Positions 53,744 to 62,721 of a stretch of DNA of 64,000 bases are shown here, in pieces. This DNA is from Spirochaetota bacterium (GTDB lineage: Bacteria > Spirochaetota > UBA4802 > JAFGJZ01). The position numbers and the translations under genes are program-made. Positions within the stretch are counted from its first letter, which is position 1; each line of letters begins with the position of its first letter. The stretch spans positions 1 through 64,000 of the forward strand of contig JAFGRW010000070.1 in NCBI GenBank assembly GCA_016934935.1, read 5' to 3'. The notes under the pieces are model-generated. The model was not told where the DNA came from and did no database searches. It saw only the letters and a program-made list of their open reading frames with translations.

Positions 53744-54853
53744 ATGTTCGAACTAATAACAAAAGATAATGATGCCCGGAGAGGCAGGCTTAAGCTGTTT
53801 CATGGAACAGTTGAGACTCCGGTCTTTATGCCGGTCGCAACAAGGGGCGCAATAAGAGCTTTGCCAGGTTCCGCACTTGATGAAATAGGTTTTGAAATAA
53901 TCTTGGCGAATACTTATCATCTTTATATCCGTCCAGGAGTTGATGTGCTCGATGCTGCTGGAGGGTTGCATAAGTTTATGAATTGCAAACTGCCGGTTCT
54001 AACGGATTCGGGTGGTTTCCAGGTTTTCTCTCTGTCGGATCTTTGCAAAGTGAGAGAAGACGGAGCAGAATTCCGTTCTCATCTGGATGGTTCGAAACAC
54101 CTTTTTACACCACGTTCGGTTCTTGATGTACAAAGATCAATCGGCTCGGACATTATGATGGTACTTGATCAATGTGTCGAATATCCAGCTGACCACTCGT
54201 ACGCTCGAGAAGCGTGTGAACGAACAATAAGATGGGCAGGTGAAGCTATCGATTATTACAGAGAAAGTTTTGATAGGGAACGCCAAAAGATATTCGCCAT
54301 AGTACAGGGATCTACTTATCCCGATTTACGTAAAGATTGTGCAAAACGACTTGCCGATCTTGATTTCCCTGGATATGCCATAGGCGGCTTGTCTGTAGGA
54401 GAACCCAAAGATCTTTATAACGAAATGTCAGAGATAACAACAGCTGAACTTCCTGAAGATAAACCACGGTATATGATGGGTGTTGGTTCGCCACTTGAAA
54501 TAATAGAATCGGTTTCGCACGGAATAGATATGTTTGATTGTGTAATGCCGACTAGAATTGCGCGTAATGGGACGCTTTATACTTCGCAGGGGCGCATTAA
54601 TATCAGAAATAGCCAATACGAAAAAGATTTCACACCACTTGATCCGGAATGTGACTGTTATGTATGCCGCAATTTTTCAAAATCTTATCTCAGACATATT
54701 TTTAGAGTGGGTGAGATATCGGCACTAATTTATAATACATATCACAATCTCAGTTATATGAAAAAACTAATGCTGAGAGTAAGGAGTTCTATCGAAAATG
54801 GAACTTTTGAAGAATTAAGACGCGAAATACACAGCTATTACGGGAGGCCGTAA
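53744..54853 (+). CDS. tgt: tRNA-guanine transglycosylase
   Basis: Inserts preQ1 for guanine 34 in tRNAs with GUN anticodons. Its 369 residues are normal length. TETPVFMPVATRGAIRALPG-type start, TDSGGFQVFSLSDLCKVRED with the general-base Asp, AIVQGSTYPDLRKDCAK, GYAIGGLSVGEPKD, YMMGVGSP, and FDCVMPTRIARNGT with the nucleophile Asp. The zinc set is CDCYVC plus a later His. cinA starts directly after its stop. Confidence 0.97.
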   Translation: MFELITKDNDARRGRLKLFHGTVETPVFMPVATRGAIRALPGSALDEIGFEIILANTYHLYIRPGVDVLDAAGGLHKFMNCKLPVLTDSGGFQVFSLSDLCKVREDGAEFRSHLDGSKHLFTPRSVLDVQRSIGSDIMMVLDQCVEYPADHSYAREACERTIRWAGEAIDYYRESFDRERQKIFAIVQGSTYPDLRKDCAKRLADLDFPGYAIGGLSVGEPKDLYNEMSEITTAELPEDKPRYMMGVGSPLEIIESVSHGIDMFDCVMPTRIARNGTLYTSQGRINIRNSQYEKDFTPLDPECDCYVCRNFSKSYLRHIFRVGEISALIYNTYHNLSYMKKLMLRVRSSIENGTFEELRREIHSYYGRP

Positions 54854-56086
54854 ATGAAGTGCTCAATTGTAACAATCGGTACGGAGATTTTGCTTGGTGA
54901 TATAATTAATACAAATTCTGCGTATCTCTCTCGAAAGCTTGCGGAACATGGTATAGCTGTATTTTCGCATCATACTGTTGGGGATAATCCGGATCGCATT
55001 CAAGATACTTTTAAGACCGCTTTTAAAAACTGTGATACAGTAATTACCACAGGTGGACTTGGCCCAACAGAGGATGATATTACACGTGAAGCTGTAGCTC
55101 GTTTTCTGGGGCTTGAACTGGCTTCTGACGCAAAGGCTCAAACCGAAATAGCAGCTTTTTTTGAACAGAGAGGGCGGAGCATGTCACCTTCAAATCTTAA
55201 ACAGGCAATGTTTCCGGAGGGCTCGATTATCTGTCATAATAGCAGGGGAACAGCACCCGGAGCGATTGCTTCTTCTAATGGCAAAACCGTAATAATGCTG
55301 CCTGGACCACCGTTTGAGTTGGAACTGATGTTTCAGAATTCAGTTTTGCCATATATAGAAAAAATTAGTTCGCAGGTTTTCAGATCCAGAGTAATTCATT
55401 TTTCCGATATAGGTGAATCTGAAATGAATGACAGAGTCAAAGATCTTCTTGACGGCAAAAATCCTACCGTTGCTCCATACGCAAAAACATCCGGATGTCA
55501 GTTAAGAATAACTGCTGGTGCTAAAGATCATGATTATGCAATGAAATTGATAAAACCGCTCGAAGACGAAATTGTCAACAGGCTTCCTGAATATATTTAT
55601 GGATATGATGATGATACTCTGGAAAGCCGTGCCGCGGAATTATTAAAAAAATTATCAATGACAATATCATGTGCTGAATCCTGCACCGGTGGTATGCTCT
55701 CCTCGACACTTGTTAACTATGCGGGAATTTCGGATGTTTTTGCGGGCTCTGTTATTTCTTATAGCAATGCTGTAAAAATACAAGAACTTTCGGTAGAAGA
55801 GAGTATTCTGGAAAAAAACGGGGCGGTTTCCGAAGAGTGTGCAAGAGCAATGGTTATTGGTTGTGCACAAAAATTCAATACAGATGTTGCGATTTCTATA
55901 ACTGGTATTGCTGGTCCCGGAGGGGCAACTGATGACAAACCGGTTGGCACTGTGTATACCGGGTTATATATAAATGGTCAGGTTTCTATTCGAAAACTTA
56001 ATATGTTTGGTGATCGTCAGCGAATAAGACTGAGAACCGTGAACAGTGTGCTTTTTAATCTTGTTAAAGAGCTTGAAAAGCTGTAA
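54854..56086 (+). CDS. cinA: CinA family nicotinamide mononucleotide deamidase/pyrophosphatase
   Basis: The protein has 410 residues with two domains. The N-terminal MoCF-like fold (IVTIGTEILLGDIINTNSAY, TTGGLGPTEDDITREAVARF) is usually an ADP-ribose pyrophosphatase; the C-terminal PncC-type NMN deamidase has SCAESCTGGMLSSTLVNYAG and ITGIAGPGGATDDKPVGTVY. It works in recycling of NAD-derived nucleotides; the competence-induced name is historical. The ATG follows the tgt stop with no gap, so co-transcribed. Confidence 0.96.
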   Translation: MKCSIVTIGTEILLGDIINTNSAYLSRKLAEHGIAVFSHHTVGDNPDRIQDTFKTAFKNCDTVITTGGLGPTEDDITREAVARFLGLELASDAKAQTEIAAFFEQRGRSMSPSNLKQAMFPEGSIICHNSRGTAPGAIASSNGKTVIMLPGPPFELELMFQNSVLPYIEKISSQVFRSRVIHFSDIGESEMNDRVKDLLDGKNPTVAPYAKTSGCQLRITAGAKDHDYAMKLIKPLEDEIVNRLPEYIYGYDDDTLESRAAELLKKLSMTISCAESCTGGMLSSTLVNYAGISDVFAGSVISYSNAVKIQELSVEESILEKNGAVSEECARAMVIGCAQKFNTDVAISITGIAGPGGATDDKPVGTVYTGLYINGQVSIRKLNMFGDRQRIRLRTVNSVLFNLVKELEKL

Positions 56087-56087
56087 G

Positions 56088-56618
56088 ATGAAGCCTGACG
56101 TTTATATAAAAAAAATTCCAATATGGTATGGAAGTAATCCATCTTCTAAAATTCAGAGTCGATATGCCGCAAAATTCAGAGATAAAATTGCCCGGAATTT
56201 ATACGGCATTGATGATTTACAAATACAATACGGAAATAAAGGAAAGCCGTTTTTTATAAACAGCAGGCTTTGTTTTAACGTATCTCATTCGTGCAGAATG
56301 GTCTGTGTGGTATTTTATGATAAACCTGTTGGTATTGATATCGAATATATTCGGCCACGTAAAATGATGGATCAGCTTGCGTCACGATATTTTCATAAAG
56401 ATGAATTATGTAAATTTAAATCTTTGGATAATCGCATAGAATATTTTTACAGAATATGGACGCGGAAAGAGAGTTATCTGAAATTTCTGGGAATAGGAGT
56501 AGGGGGGAATTTAAAAAAGTATTCGACGGAAGGAAAACCAAAAAACGATGGTAAAGATGTAATTATTGTTAGTTACGTCAAGGGCAGTTATTATATTTCT
56601 TATACATATCAGGATTAA
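56088..56618 (+). CDS. Sfp/AcpT-type phosphopantetheinyl transferase
   Basis: Attaches 4'-phosphopantetheine from CoA to carrier proteins. The product has 176 residues from the ATG at 56088, one base after the cinA stop. LCFNVSHSCRMVCVVFYDK, VGIDIEYIRPRKM with the Mg-binding Asp and Glu, and FYRIWTRKESYLKFLGIG with the catalytic Lys-Glu. Shorter than Sfp. Whether it serves fatty-acid ACP or a secondary pathway cannot be told. Last gene of the tgt-cinA set. Confidence 0.9.
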   Translation: MKPDVYIKKIPIWYGSNPSSKIQSRYAAKFRDKIARNLYGIDDLQIQYGNKGKPFFINSRLCFNVSHSCRMVCVVFYDKPVGIDIEYIRPRKMMDQLASRYFHKDELCKFKSLDNRIEYFYRIWTRKESYLKFLGIGVGGNLKKYSTEGKPKNDGKDVIIVSYVKGSYYISYTYQD

Positions 56619-56662
56619 CCAAAAGAAGCATAAAGTCAATAATTTTAAGGATAAAAGTAGAG

Positions 56663-58531
56663 TTACTGTTGACCTATGCTGATAAGTCTTTCTTCAAAAT
56701 CGGCCTTCTTTGCCTCATATTCAAGTGTAGTTTTTTCAAGAGAATCAAAACTTTTTTCAAGAAGCTCATTCAGGTTATGTGATTCTATCGAAAGTTTTTG
56801 TATAGCCGATCCATCATCAGATTGTGATGCTGTGATAAGTGTCTGTTGTATCTCTTCAAGCTTCTCTTCTGTCTTTGTAATTATATTTTCAAGGTTTTCT
56901 ATTTCCTTTTCCAAAGGTTTAAGAGTTTCCGATCGTTCCCGGATAATTTCACTACGTATTTTTCGAGCCTCTTTTGGATTTATCTGGTTGTTAAGCTTTT
57001 GTGATTCTGAATGTTCTGCACTGTCTGCCGGGATGTTACCTGAAAATTTATTGGTGTCCTCTTCTTCCCAGCCATATTTTTGTAAAAAATCATCGTATGT
57101 TCCGTTAAAGAATTGAACCCTGTCACGGTTAAAAATTATAAGTTTTTGAGCGATCGCCCGTAAAAACATCTCGTTGTGTGTTACCATGATTACCGCGCCT
57201 TCATAGCTGTCCAGAGCTTCTATAAGTGAATCACAGCTTTGAATATCGAAATGATTAGTAGGCTCATCAAGTAAGAGAAGATTGGCAGGTTGTATAACAA
57301 TTTTACCTAACATAACACGCGCCTTTTCTCCACCCGAAAGTACAGAAACCTTTTTTAAAGCATCATCACCCTTGAACATCATTGAGCCGGCAATATTGCG
57401 AGCAAGTTGTGCGTCTTCACCAGTACCTGAGGCGGCGATCTCTTGCTCAACAGTACGGTTTGGATCCAGGGATGATATGTTTGTCTGTTCGAAATAGCCG
57501 GATTTTGTTTGCTGGTGTGTATGTATCTCTCCGGTGTCTGGTTTAAGAACTCCGGCGAGTACTTTTAGAAGAGTTGTTTTGCCTTTTCCATTTTTTCCAA
57601 TAATACAGATACGGTCTCCCTTTTGTACTGAAAATCCCAGATTGCTGAACAATGGTTTATCGTAACCGAAGCTTATGTTCTCTACTGTCAAAAGGGTTTT
57701 TGCCGAAAAGGGGGCTTCGTTAAAACTAAAATCAAGCTCTTCGATTGCAGCAAGTCTTTCGCTAGAGCTCATTTTGTCCAACATCTTGATACGTGATTGT
57801 ACACGGCTTGCGATACGGGCTTTCGAACGATACTGATCAATAAATTTTTGAACTTCTTTACGGCGTTTTTCATCATTTACACGGGTTTTTTCGGTGATCT
57901 CTTCTTCCTTTATAATCTGCTGATACATTTTTTCGGTGTTACCAACTATTTTTTTAACGGCTGCGCGGTGGATGGATATGGTATGTGTTATAACACTATC
58001 CATAAATGAGCGGTCGTGTGTTATCAGTATTAATTCGTTTTGCCAGGTTTTTAAAAACTGAATTAGCCAGCGTATTGATGTAATATCAAGATAGTTGGTT
58101 GGTTCGTCAAGAAGCATAAGATCGGGCTCGCTTAAAAGAGCTTTTGCAAGATTAATGCGTACTTGAAACCCCCCGGAGAAGGTGGAGGGATTCTTTTGCA
58201 TATCTTGCTCTGAAAAGCCAAGTCCGGAAAGTATCTTTTCTGCTTTCCATTTCTCGTCAGGGTCACTAAGACCGCTTGCAGCTTCATTGACAGCTGTATC
58301 GTGGCTGAAGTTCAGGTGCTGCTCAACCGCACCAATCCGGTAGCCGGATGGGGTCTCAATGGTGCCACTGTCTGCCTCTTCTTTGCCGGTTATTATTCTG
58401 AAAAGAGTAGTCTTGCCGTGCCCGTTTCTTCCGACAAGACCCGCTTTTTCACCACGAGTCAAAGTAAAGGAAGCATCCAGAAAAAGAGGTTTGGATCCGT
58501 AAGATTTTGATAGGTTCTTGACAATTAACAT
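56663..58531 (-). CDS. ABC-F ribosome-associated ATPase
   Basis: The protein has 622 residues: two ABC ATPase domains on one chain and no membrane segment. Domain 1: Walker A GRNGHGKTT, signature FSGGFQVRI, Walker B MLLDEPTNYLD. A ~75-residue linker follows (IIKEEEITEKTRVNDEKRRK). Domain 2: GKNGKGKTT, LSGGEKARVMLGK, LLLDEPTNHFD. A C-terminal coiled coil (about 545-622) is present, as in the Uup/YdiF group. Such proteins act on the ribosomal E site; the subfamily is not settled. Divergent from the large exported protein downstream. Confidence 0.93.
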   Translation of the reverse strand: MLIVKNLSKSYGSKPLFLDASFTLTRGEKAGLVGRNGHGKTTLFRIITGKEEADSGTIETPSGYRIGAVEQHLNFSHDTAVNEAASGLSDPDEKWKAEKILSGLGFSEQDMQKNPSTFSGGFQVRINLAKALLSEPDLMLLDEPTNYLDITSIRWLIQFLKTWQNELILITHDRSFMDSVITHTISIHRAAVKKIVGNTEKMYQQIIKEEEITEKTRVNDEKRRKEVQKFIDQYRSKARIASRVQSRIKMLDKMSSSERLAAIEELDFSFNEAPFSAKTLLTVENISFGYDKPLFSNLGFSVQKGDRICIIGKNGKGKTTLLKVLAGVLKPDTGEIHTHQQTKSGYFEQTNISSLDPNRTVEQEIAASGTGEDAQLARNIAGSMMFKGDDALKKVSVLSGGEKARVMLGKIVIQPANLLLLDEPTNHFDIQSCDSLIEALDSYEGAVIMVTHNEMFLRAIAQKLIIFNRDRVQFFNGTYDDFLQKYGWEEEDTNKFSGNIPADSAEHSESQKLNNQINPKEARKIRSEIIRERSETLKPLEKEIENLENIITKTEEKLEEIQQTLITASQSDDGSAIQKLSIESHNLNELLEKSFDSLEKTTLEYEAKKADFEERLISIGQQ

Positions 58532-58664
58532 GCTTATCCGTCACATAATAGTTCAGAATCGCTACTATTTGTTTAATATTTTGATCTATTTAGAGCATTT
58601 GATATAGATTGCTCCATAAATATTTTGTCAAATAAACAGAATCGTTTAATAAGTAAAGAAAAAA

Positions 58665-58690
58665 AGGCAGACAGAAAAATGTTCCTGCCT
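58665..58690. repeat. Small hairpin upstream of the large exported protein
   Basis: AGGCAG and CTGCCT (6 bp) around a 14-base loop in the ABC-F / exported-protein divergent region. Weak; possibly a leader hairpin. Confidence 0.25.
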
Positions 58691-58815
58691 GCGTTGGAGA
58701 TATAACATTGTTTTTTCCTGTAAATTCTTGCAAATACGATCATGATTTTTATTATAACAAAATAGAACATTATAAATTAACCTGTATTCCGGATGGTCTT
58801 GTAACCTGCTTATTT

Positions 58816-61443
58816 ATGTTGAGAAAAATCTGCTTCGGGATAATTGTATCTGCTCTTTCTATAGGTATCTCTTTGTCTTCTGCATACGCGAAAAACATGC
58901 CCGAGCTTAATCATCTTAAAACAAAACAGCTAGATATAATTTTTGCAGAAGGAATGGAAGACGCGGCTCACAATACTGCTCGTATCGCTATGGATGAGCT
59001 TCTTTTTGTTTCGGATATTACTGGCAGTCGACTGGGGGCGCCTGTGACTATCTGTCTTGAAGATCCTCTTATGCCTGAATTATCAAGAAATATATCTCAG
59101 GATTTAATTGCTTCGCCATTACGAACATATTTAAAACCGCGCTCCATTTTAATCTGTTCATATCCTGATTACAGAAAGTTGCGCCGTAAAATTAAATCTG
59201 ATTTAACTGATATTTTGTTAGATGATCTTTTATCATCTGTGCGTTATCGTAAAAACGGAATAAGAGTCTTGTGGAAAGACCTTCCCACGGCTTACAGATT
59301 GGCATTGAAAGAATTACAAATGACGTTTAGTGATCCTGATCTTCCGGATCCGGGACTGCTTTTAGACGTCGATTCTGTACACGAAATTTGCAGTGGTAAT
59401 GATAAAAAAGACAAACTATTACTGGTACTCGATTATATAGTTAAAAAATACGGTGCTGATACAGTAGGGAGAATGACTTTAAGAATTATTTATGGAGCCT
59501 CCTTTTCAGAAGCATTGTCATCTGAACTTGCTATATCATCAAACCAGTTTTTATATGAATTAAAAAATTATTACGTAATCGACATGAAGACGGATTTGCC
59601 CGGCAGAAGCTATCATAAAAAATATATACTTTCTGAGGATGAAAGATATGCAGTTGCTGTGAACGATGGTATCTTCACCGTTTATACAGCAGCAAGCGGT
59701 CTTCCGAATAGAAAAATTGTTTCATATAAATATGATATCCTTACAGGTGAATTTCCGCTTGGTTTTACTTCGGACTCCTCTTATTTTGCTGCAGCTTTTC
59801 GTGAAGGTGAAAAGAGAGGGGTTGTTGTATATTCATTAAAAGAAAAAAAAGAGATGTATCGCTTTATGACGGGATACAGGAGAATCTATTCTGCCTCGGT
59901 TGATTCTAAACTTGAGACTGTGGTTTTTAGTGCATCAACCGGCCGGTCTAACGAGATTCTGTTCCTTAAAACTGAAAATGGATATATAACAAAAATTGCA
60001 TCTGGAGCCTTCCTGGTGCGATCACCACGCATCACTTTTGACGGAAAAACAGTTTTTTACTTAAGTAATAAGGATTCATTGAGCAGGTTTGACCGTTTTT
60101 CGGATCATCTTTACAGTTATTCGTTGGAGAGTGGAAGTGAAAGCGTTGTGCTTCGAAGTAACTATGGGCTTGACTCACTTGCCGTAAACCGGCAGGGGGC
60201 TGCTTTTATGCTTCAAATAAGGAATGGACGGCGGGCTCTTCTAATTGCTGATAAAGATGGTGTTTATGAATCTGAACTTCTGTCTGTAGGAACAAATTCC
60301 CTGGCGCATATCAGAGAGCGAGATGTATTGTTACTGGTTAAACAAAAGGGCGGCTATAAAAAACAATATATCAATGTTACAGGCTTGTCTGTTTTGAGTA
60401 GTGATTATAATCCTGAAGCGGGTTTGCGACAGCGATCTGATGAAGATCTGGACAAAAGACAATTGACTTCCCATTCCGGAAGAACATATTTAAAAGAGCT
60501 AGAAACAGCATTTTTTTTACGGGGAGAAAATCTGGCCGGTGGATATGCAGATTTCGTCATGGAAAATAGTACATCCAGGTATGCTCTCTATGGAACTGCA
60601 GCCTATGCTAAAGGTGGCGATGAAGATGCTCCAGGAGCGATTTTGGGAGCAGTATATAGAGGATTTCCATTAGATGTTTCCCTTGAAGTTTATAAAACCG
60701 ATGGGGTATCTATTTTGCGTTTTCTGCCTCCAATTACAGGTTTTGATTCAAATCTTTATACATTAAAAACCATCGGTGGGCGGGCTTCAGTTTCTATGAT
60801 AACAACAAATTCTATTTCCATAAGCGCTTCAATTTATGGGGAAAATCAAAGTGTAAATAATGGCAATGACGAAGAGACTGGTTTATCATATGGTTCTGCA
60901 TTAACACTGTTTTTCGGCAGAGGCAGTGATTCATCTGTTTTTTATACGGAAAATGCGAATATTACTGCTGATTATCGTTACTGTGACGGTGAAGATAGTG
61001 GAGGATCTCTGCTCCTATACGGCAGAGGATCGAAAGGTATACCTGTTTCGCCTCTTTTTTATGCTGAAACAGCATTGTCTGGATGCTATATAAATAGTTC
61101 ATCTGAAGCGGGTATTGGTATTGATTTTTTTAATTTTTCAGAATATCTTTATAATCCGGTTTTGGCTGAGTATGCTTTTTCGGGCCGGGCCGCTTTATAT
61201 TTTGTACCTTTTAGACGTTATCACTCAAATTTCTTCCGTGGATCTGTCGGAATAGGACCTTTTGCGGCGTTTACTATGTTTAAGAAACAGGATGATGATG
61301 CAATCAGAGATGTTTTTAGCGGTTTATCGATCAAAGCCGGTTCTAACGACCGTCTTTTTTTAAAGCTTGACGCCTTTTACACGGCTGATTATGAAGATGG
61401 TGAAGAGTTCAGGCTAATAATAACATCAGGAGTCCGATTCTAA
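58816..61443 (+). CDS. Large exported protein: peptidase-MA-like start, beta-propeller, outer-membrane barrel
   Basis: The product has 875 residues from the ATG at 58816; a TTG 36 codons earlier has a better ribosome site (GGAG) but would bury the signal peptide. Signal peptide MLRKICFGIIVSALSIGIS then SAYAKN. About 30-255 resembles the peptidase-MA-like helical region without a visible HExxH. About 260-570 is WD40/TolB-like propeller (YILSEDERYAVAVNDGIFTV, DSSYFAAAFREGEKRGVVVY). The last ~300 residues are barrel-like strands ending IITSGVRF. It probably spans or lines the outer membrane. hisB starts in its stop codon. Confidence 0.65.
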   Translation: MLRKICFGIIVSALSIGISLSSAYAKNMPELNHLKTKQLDIIFAEGMEDAAHNTARIAMDELLFVSDITGSRLGAPVTICLEDPLMPELSRNISQDLIASPLRTYLKPRSILICSYPDYRKLRRKIKSDLTDILLDDLLSSVRYRKNGIRVLWKDLPTAYRLALKELQMTFSDPDLPDPGLLLDVDSVHEICSGNDKKDKLLLVLDYIVKKYGADTVGRMTLRIIYGASFSEALSSELAISSNQFLYELKNYYVIDMKTDLPGRSYHKKYILSEDERYAVAVNDGIFTVYTAASGLPNRKIVSYKYDILTGEFPLGFTSDSSYFAAAFREGEKRGVVVYSLKEKKEMYRFMTGYRRIYSASVDSKLETVVFSASTGRSNEILFLKTENGYITKIASGAFLVRSPRITFDGKTVFYLSNKDSLSRFDRFSDHLYSYSLESGSESVVLRSNYGLDSLAVNRQGAAFMLQIRNGRRALLIADKDGVYESELLSVGTNSLAHIRERDVLLLVKQKGGYKKQYINVTGLSVLSSDYNPEAGLRQRSDEDLDKRQLTSHSGRTYLKELETAFFLRGENLAGGYADFVMENSTSRYALYGTAAYAKGGDEDAPGAILGAVYRGFPLDVSLEVYKTDGVSILRFLPPITGFDSNLYTLKTIGGRASVSMITTNSISISASIYGENQSVNNGNDEETGLSYGSALTLFFGRGSDSSVFYTENANITADYRYCDGEDSGGSLLLYGRGSKGIPVSPLFYAETALSGCYINSSSEAGIGIDFFNFSEYLYNPVLAEYAFSGRAALYFVPFRRYHSNFFRGSVGIGPFAAFTMFKKQDDDAIRDVFSGLSIKAGSNDRLFLKLDAFYTADYEDGEEFRLIITSGVRF

Positions 61444-62033
61444 TGAAAAGATCCGCGAAAGCTTCCAGAAAAACAGCCGAAACAGATATAACCGTTTCTG
61501 TAGAGCTACTTTCTACAAAACCTTCAGTAATATCTAGCGGTGTACCTTTTTTTGATCATATGCTTCAAGCATTAGCCCGCCACGGACGTTTGCATCTTGA
61601 TATCTGCTGTAAGGGAGATACACATGTTGATGACCATCATTCTGTTGAAGATATTGGAATAGTTCTTGGTGACGCAATAAAAGAGGCTCTTGGAGATAAA
61701 AGGGGAATACGCCGTTTTGGTTTCGGATCTGTACCAATGGATGACTCCTTGACACAGGTATCTGTTGATCTTTCGGGACGGGGGTATTTTCACTATAACG
61801 GTGAGTCTCTCGATGGCAGGATTAAAGATTACGATGAAGAATTGACTCATGAATTTTTTTATGCCCTTGCTCATCACGCAGAGATAAATCTTCACCTGAA
61901 TTTGCTTTATGGTCGGAATCGTCATCATATACATGAGTCATTCTTTAAATCGTTTGCTACAGCGTTTTATCAGGCAGTTAGTTTTGATGAGATTAGTATA
62001 GATGATATTCCTTCGACAAAAGGTATAATATAA
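61443..62033 (+). CDS. hisB: Imidazoleglycerol-phosphate dehydratase
   Basis: Dehydrates imidazole glycerol phosphate in histidine synthesis. The protein has 196 residues; a monofunctional enzyme without the phosphatase domain. Mn-binding motifs: DDHHSVEDIGIVLGDA (His and Glu ligands), and RNRHHIHESFFKSFATA near the end. SGVPFFDHMLQALARHG is typical. It shares one base with the preceding stop (TAATG), an unexpected coupling with an outer-membrane gene. hisH follows after 54 bases. Confidence 0.97.
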   Translation: MKRSAKASRKTAETDITVSVELLSTKPSVISSGVPFFDHMLQALARHGRLHLDICCKGDTHVDDHHSVEDIGIVLGDAIKEALGDKRGIRRFGFGSVPMDDSLTQVSVDLSGRGYFHYNGESLDGRIKDYDEELTHEFFYALAHHAEINLHLNLLYGRNRHHIHESFFKSFATAFYQAVSFDEISIDDIPSTKGII

Positions 62034-62087
62034 ACCAAGAAAATTGTTTGTAATTGGCACATTATTACAATTAGGAGAAAGACATAG

Positions 62088-62717
62088 GTGATTTCGATTA
62101 TAGATTACGGAATGGGGAATCTTCGTTCTGTTGTTAAAGCTTTTGAACTTTATACTCCGGATGTTAGAATAATAAATGATCCAAGAGATATCGAATCAAG
62201 CAGTGCTGTTGTATTACCAGGTGATGGTGCTTTTGGAATGGCAATGCAAAACCTGCAAGATGGCGGATGGGTAGACCCTGTTTTTTCTTATATAAATTCC
62301 GGTAAGATATTTGTTGGTATATGTGTCGGTTATCAGCTGCTTTTCGAATCAAGCGAAGAGTTCGGTTATAGTAAAGGGTTAGGGCTTATTCCTGGTAATG
62401 TAAAAAAGTTTGATTATCATGATCTTAAGGTTCCACATATGGGATGGAATAATGTAAAATTTACTAAACCCAATCCGTTTATTGAAGGAATAGACGATAA
62501 TAGTTACTTTTATTTTATTCATACATATTATCCTGAAATAAAAGATATAAGTTGGGTTTGCGGTGAAACAGAATATGGGGCGTTATTTAGCAGTATTGTA
62601 TGCAACGATAATGTCTTTGGCACACAATTCCATCCAGAAAAAAGCCATAAGGCAGGACTTAAAATAATTGAAAATATTGTAAATCTAACCGGATGCGATA
62701 CAACAAAAGAAAGATAA
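62088..62717 (+). CDS. hisH: Imidazole glycerol phosphate synthase glutaminase HisH
   Basis: Class I glutamine amidotransferase that feeds ammonia to HisF. The product has 209 residues and a GTG start after TTAGGAG. Start MISIIDYGMGNLRSVVKAFE; nucleophile Cys in FVGICVGYQLLFE; His-Glu of the triad in GTQFHPEKS. The usual oxyanion segment is recognisable (VLPGDGAFGMAM). hisF, its partner, lies at 29915-30676, so the complex is encoded at two loci. Confidence 0.96.
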   Translation: MISIIDYGMGNLRSVVKAFELYTPDVRIINDPRDIESSSAVVLPGDGAFGMAMQNLQDGGWVDPVFSYINSGKIFVGICVGYQLLFESSEEFGYSKGLGLIPGNVKKFDYHDLKVPHMGWNNVKFTKPNPFIEGIDDNSYFYFIHTYYPEIKDISWVCGETEYGALFSSIVCNDNVFGTQFHPEKSHKAGLKIIENIVNLTGCDTTKER

Positions 62718-62721
62718 AAAC

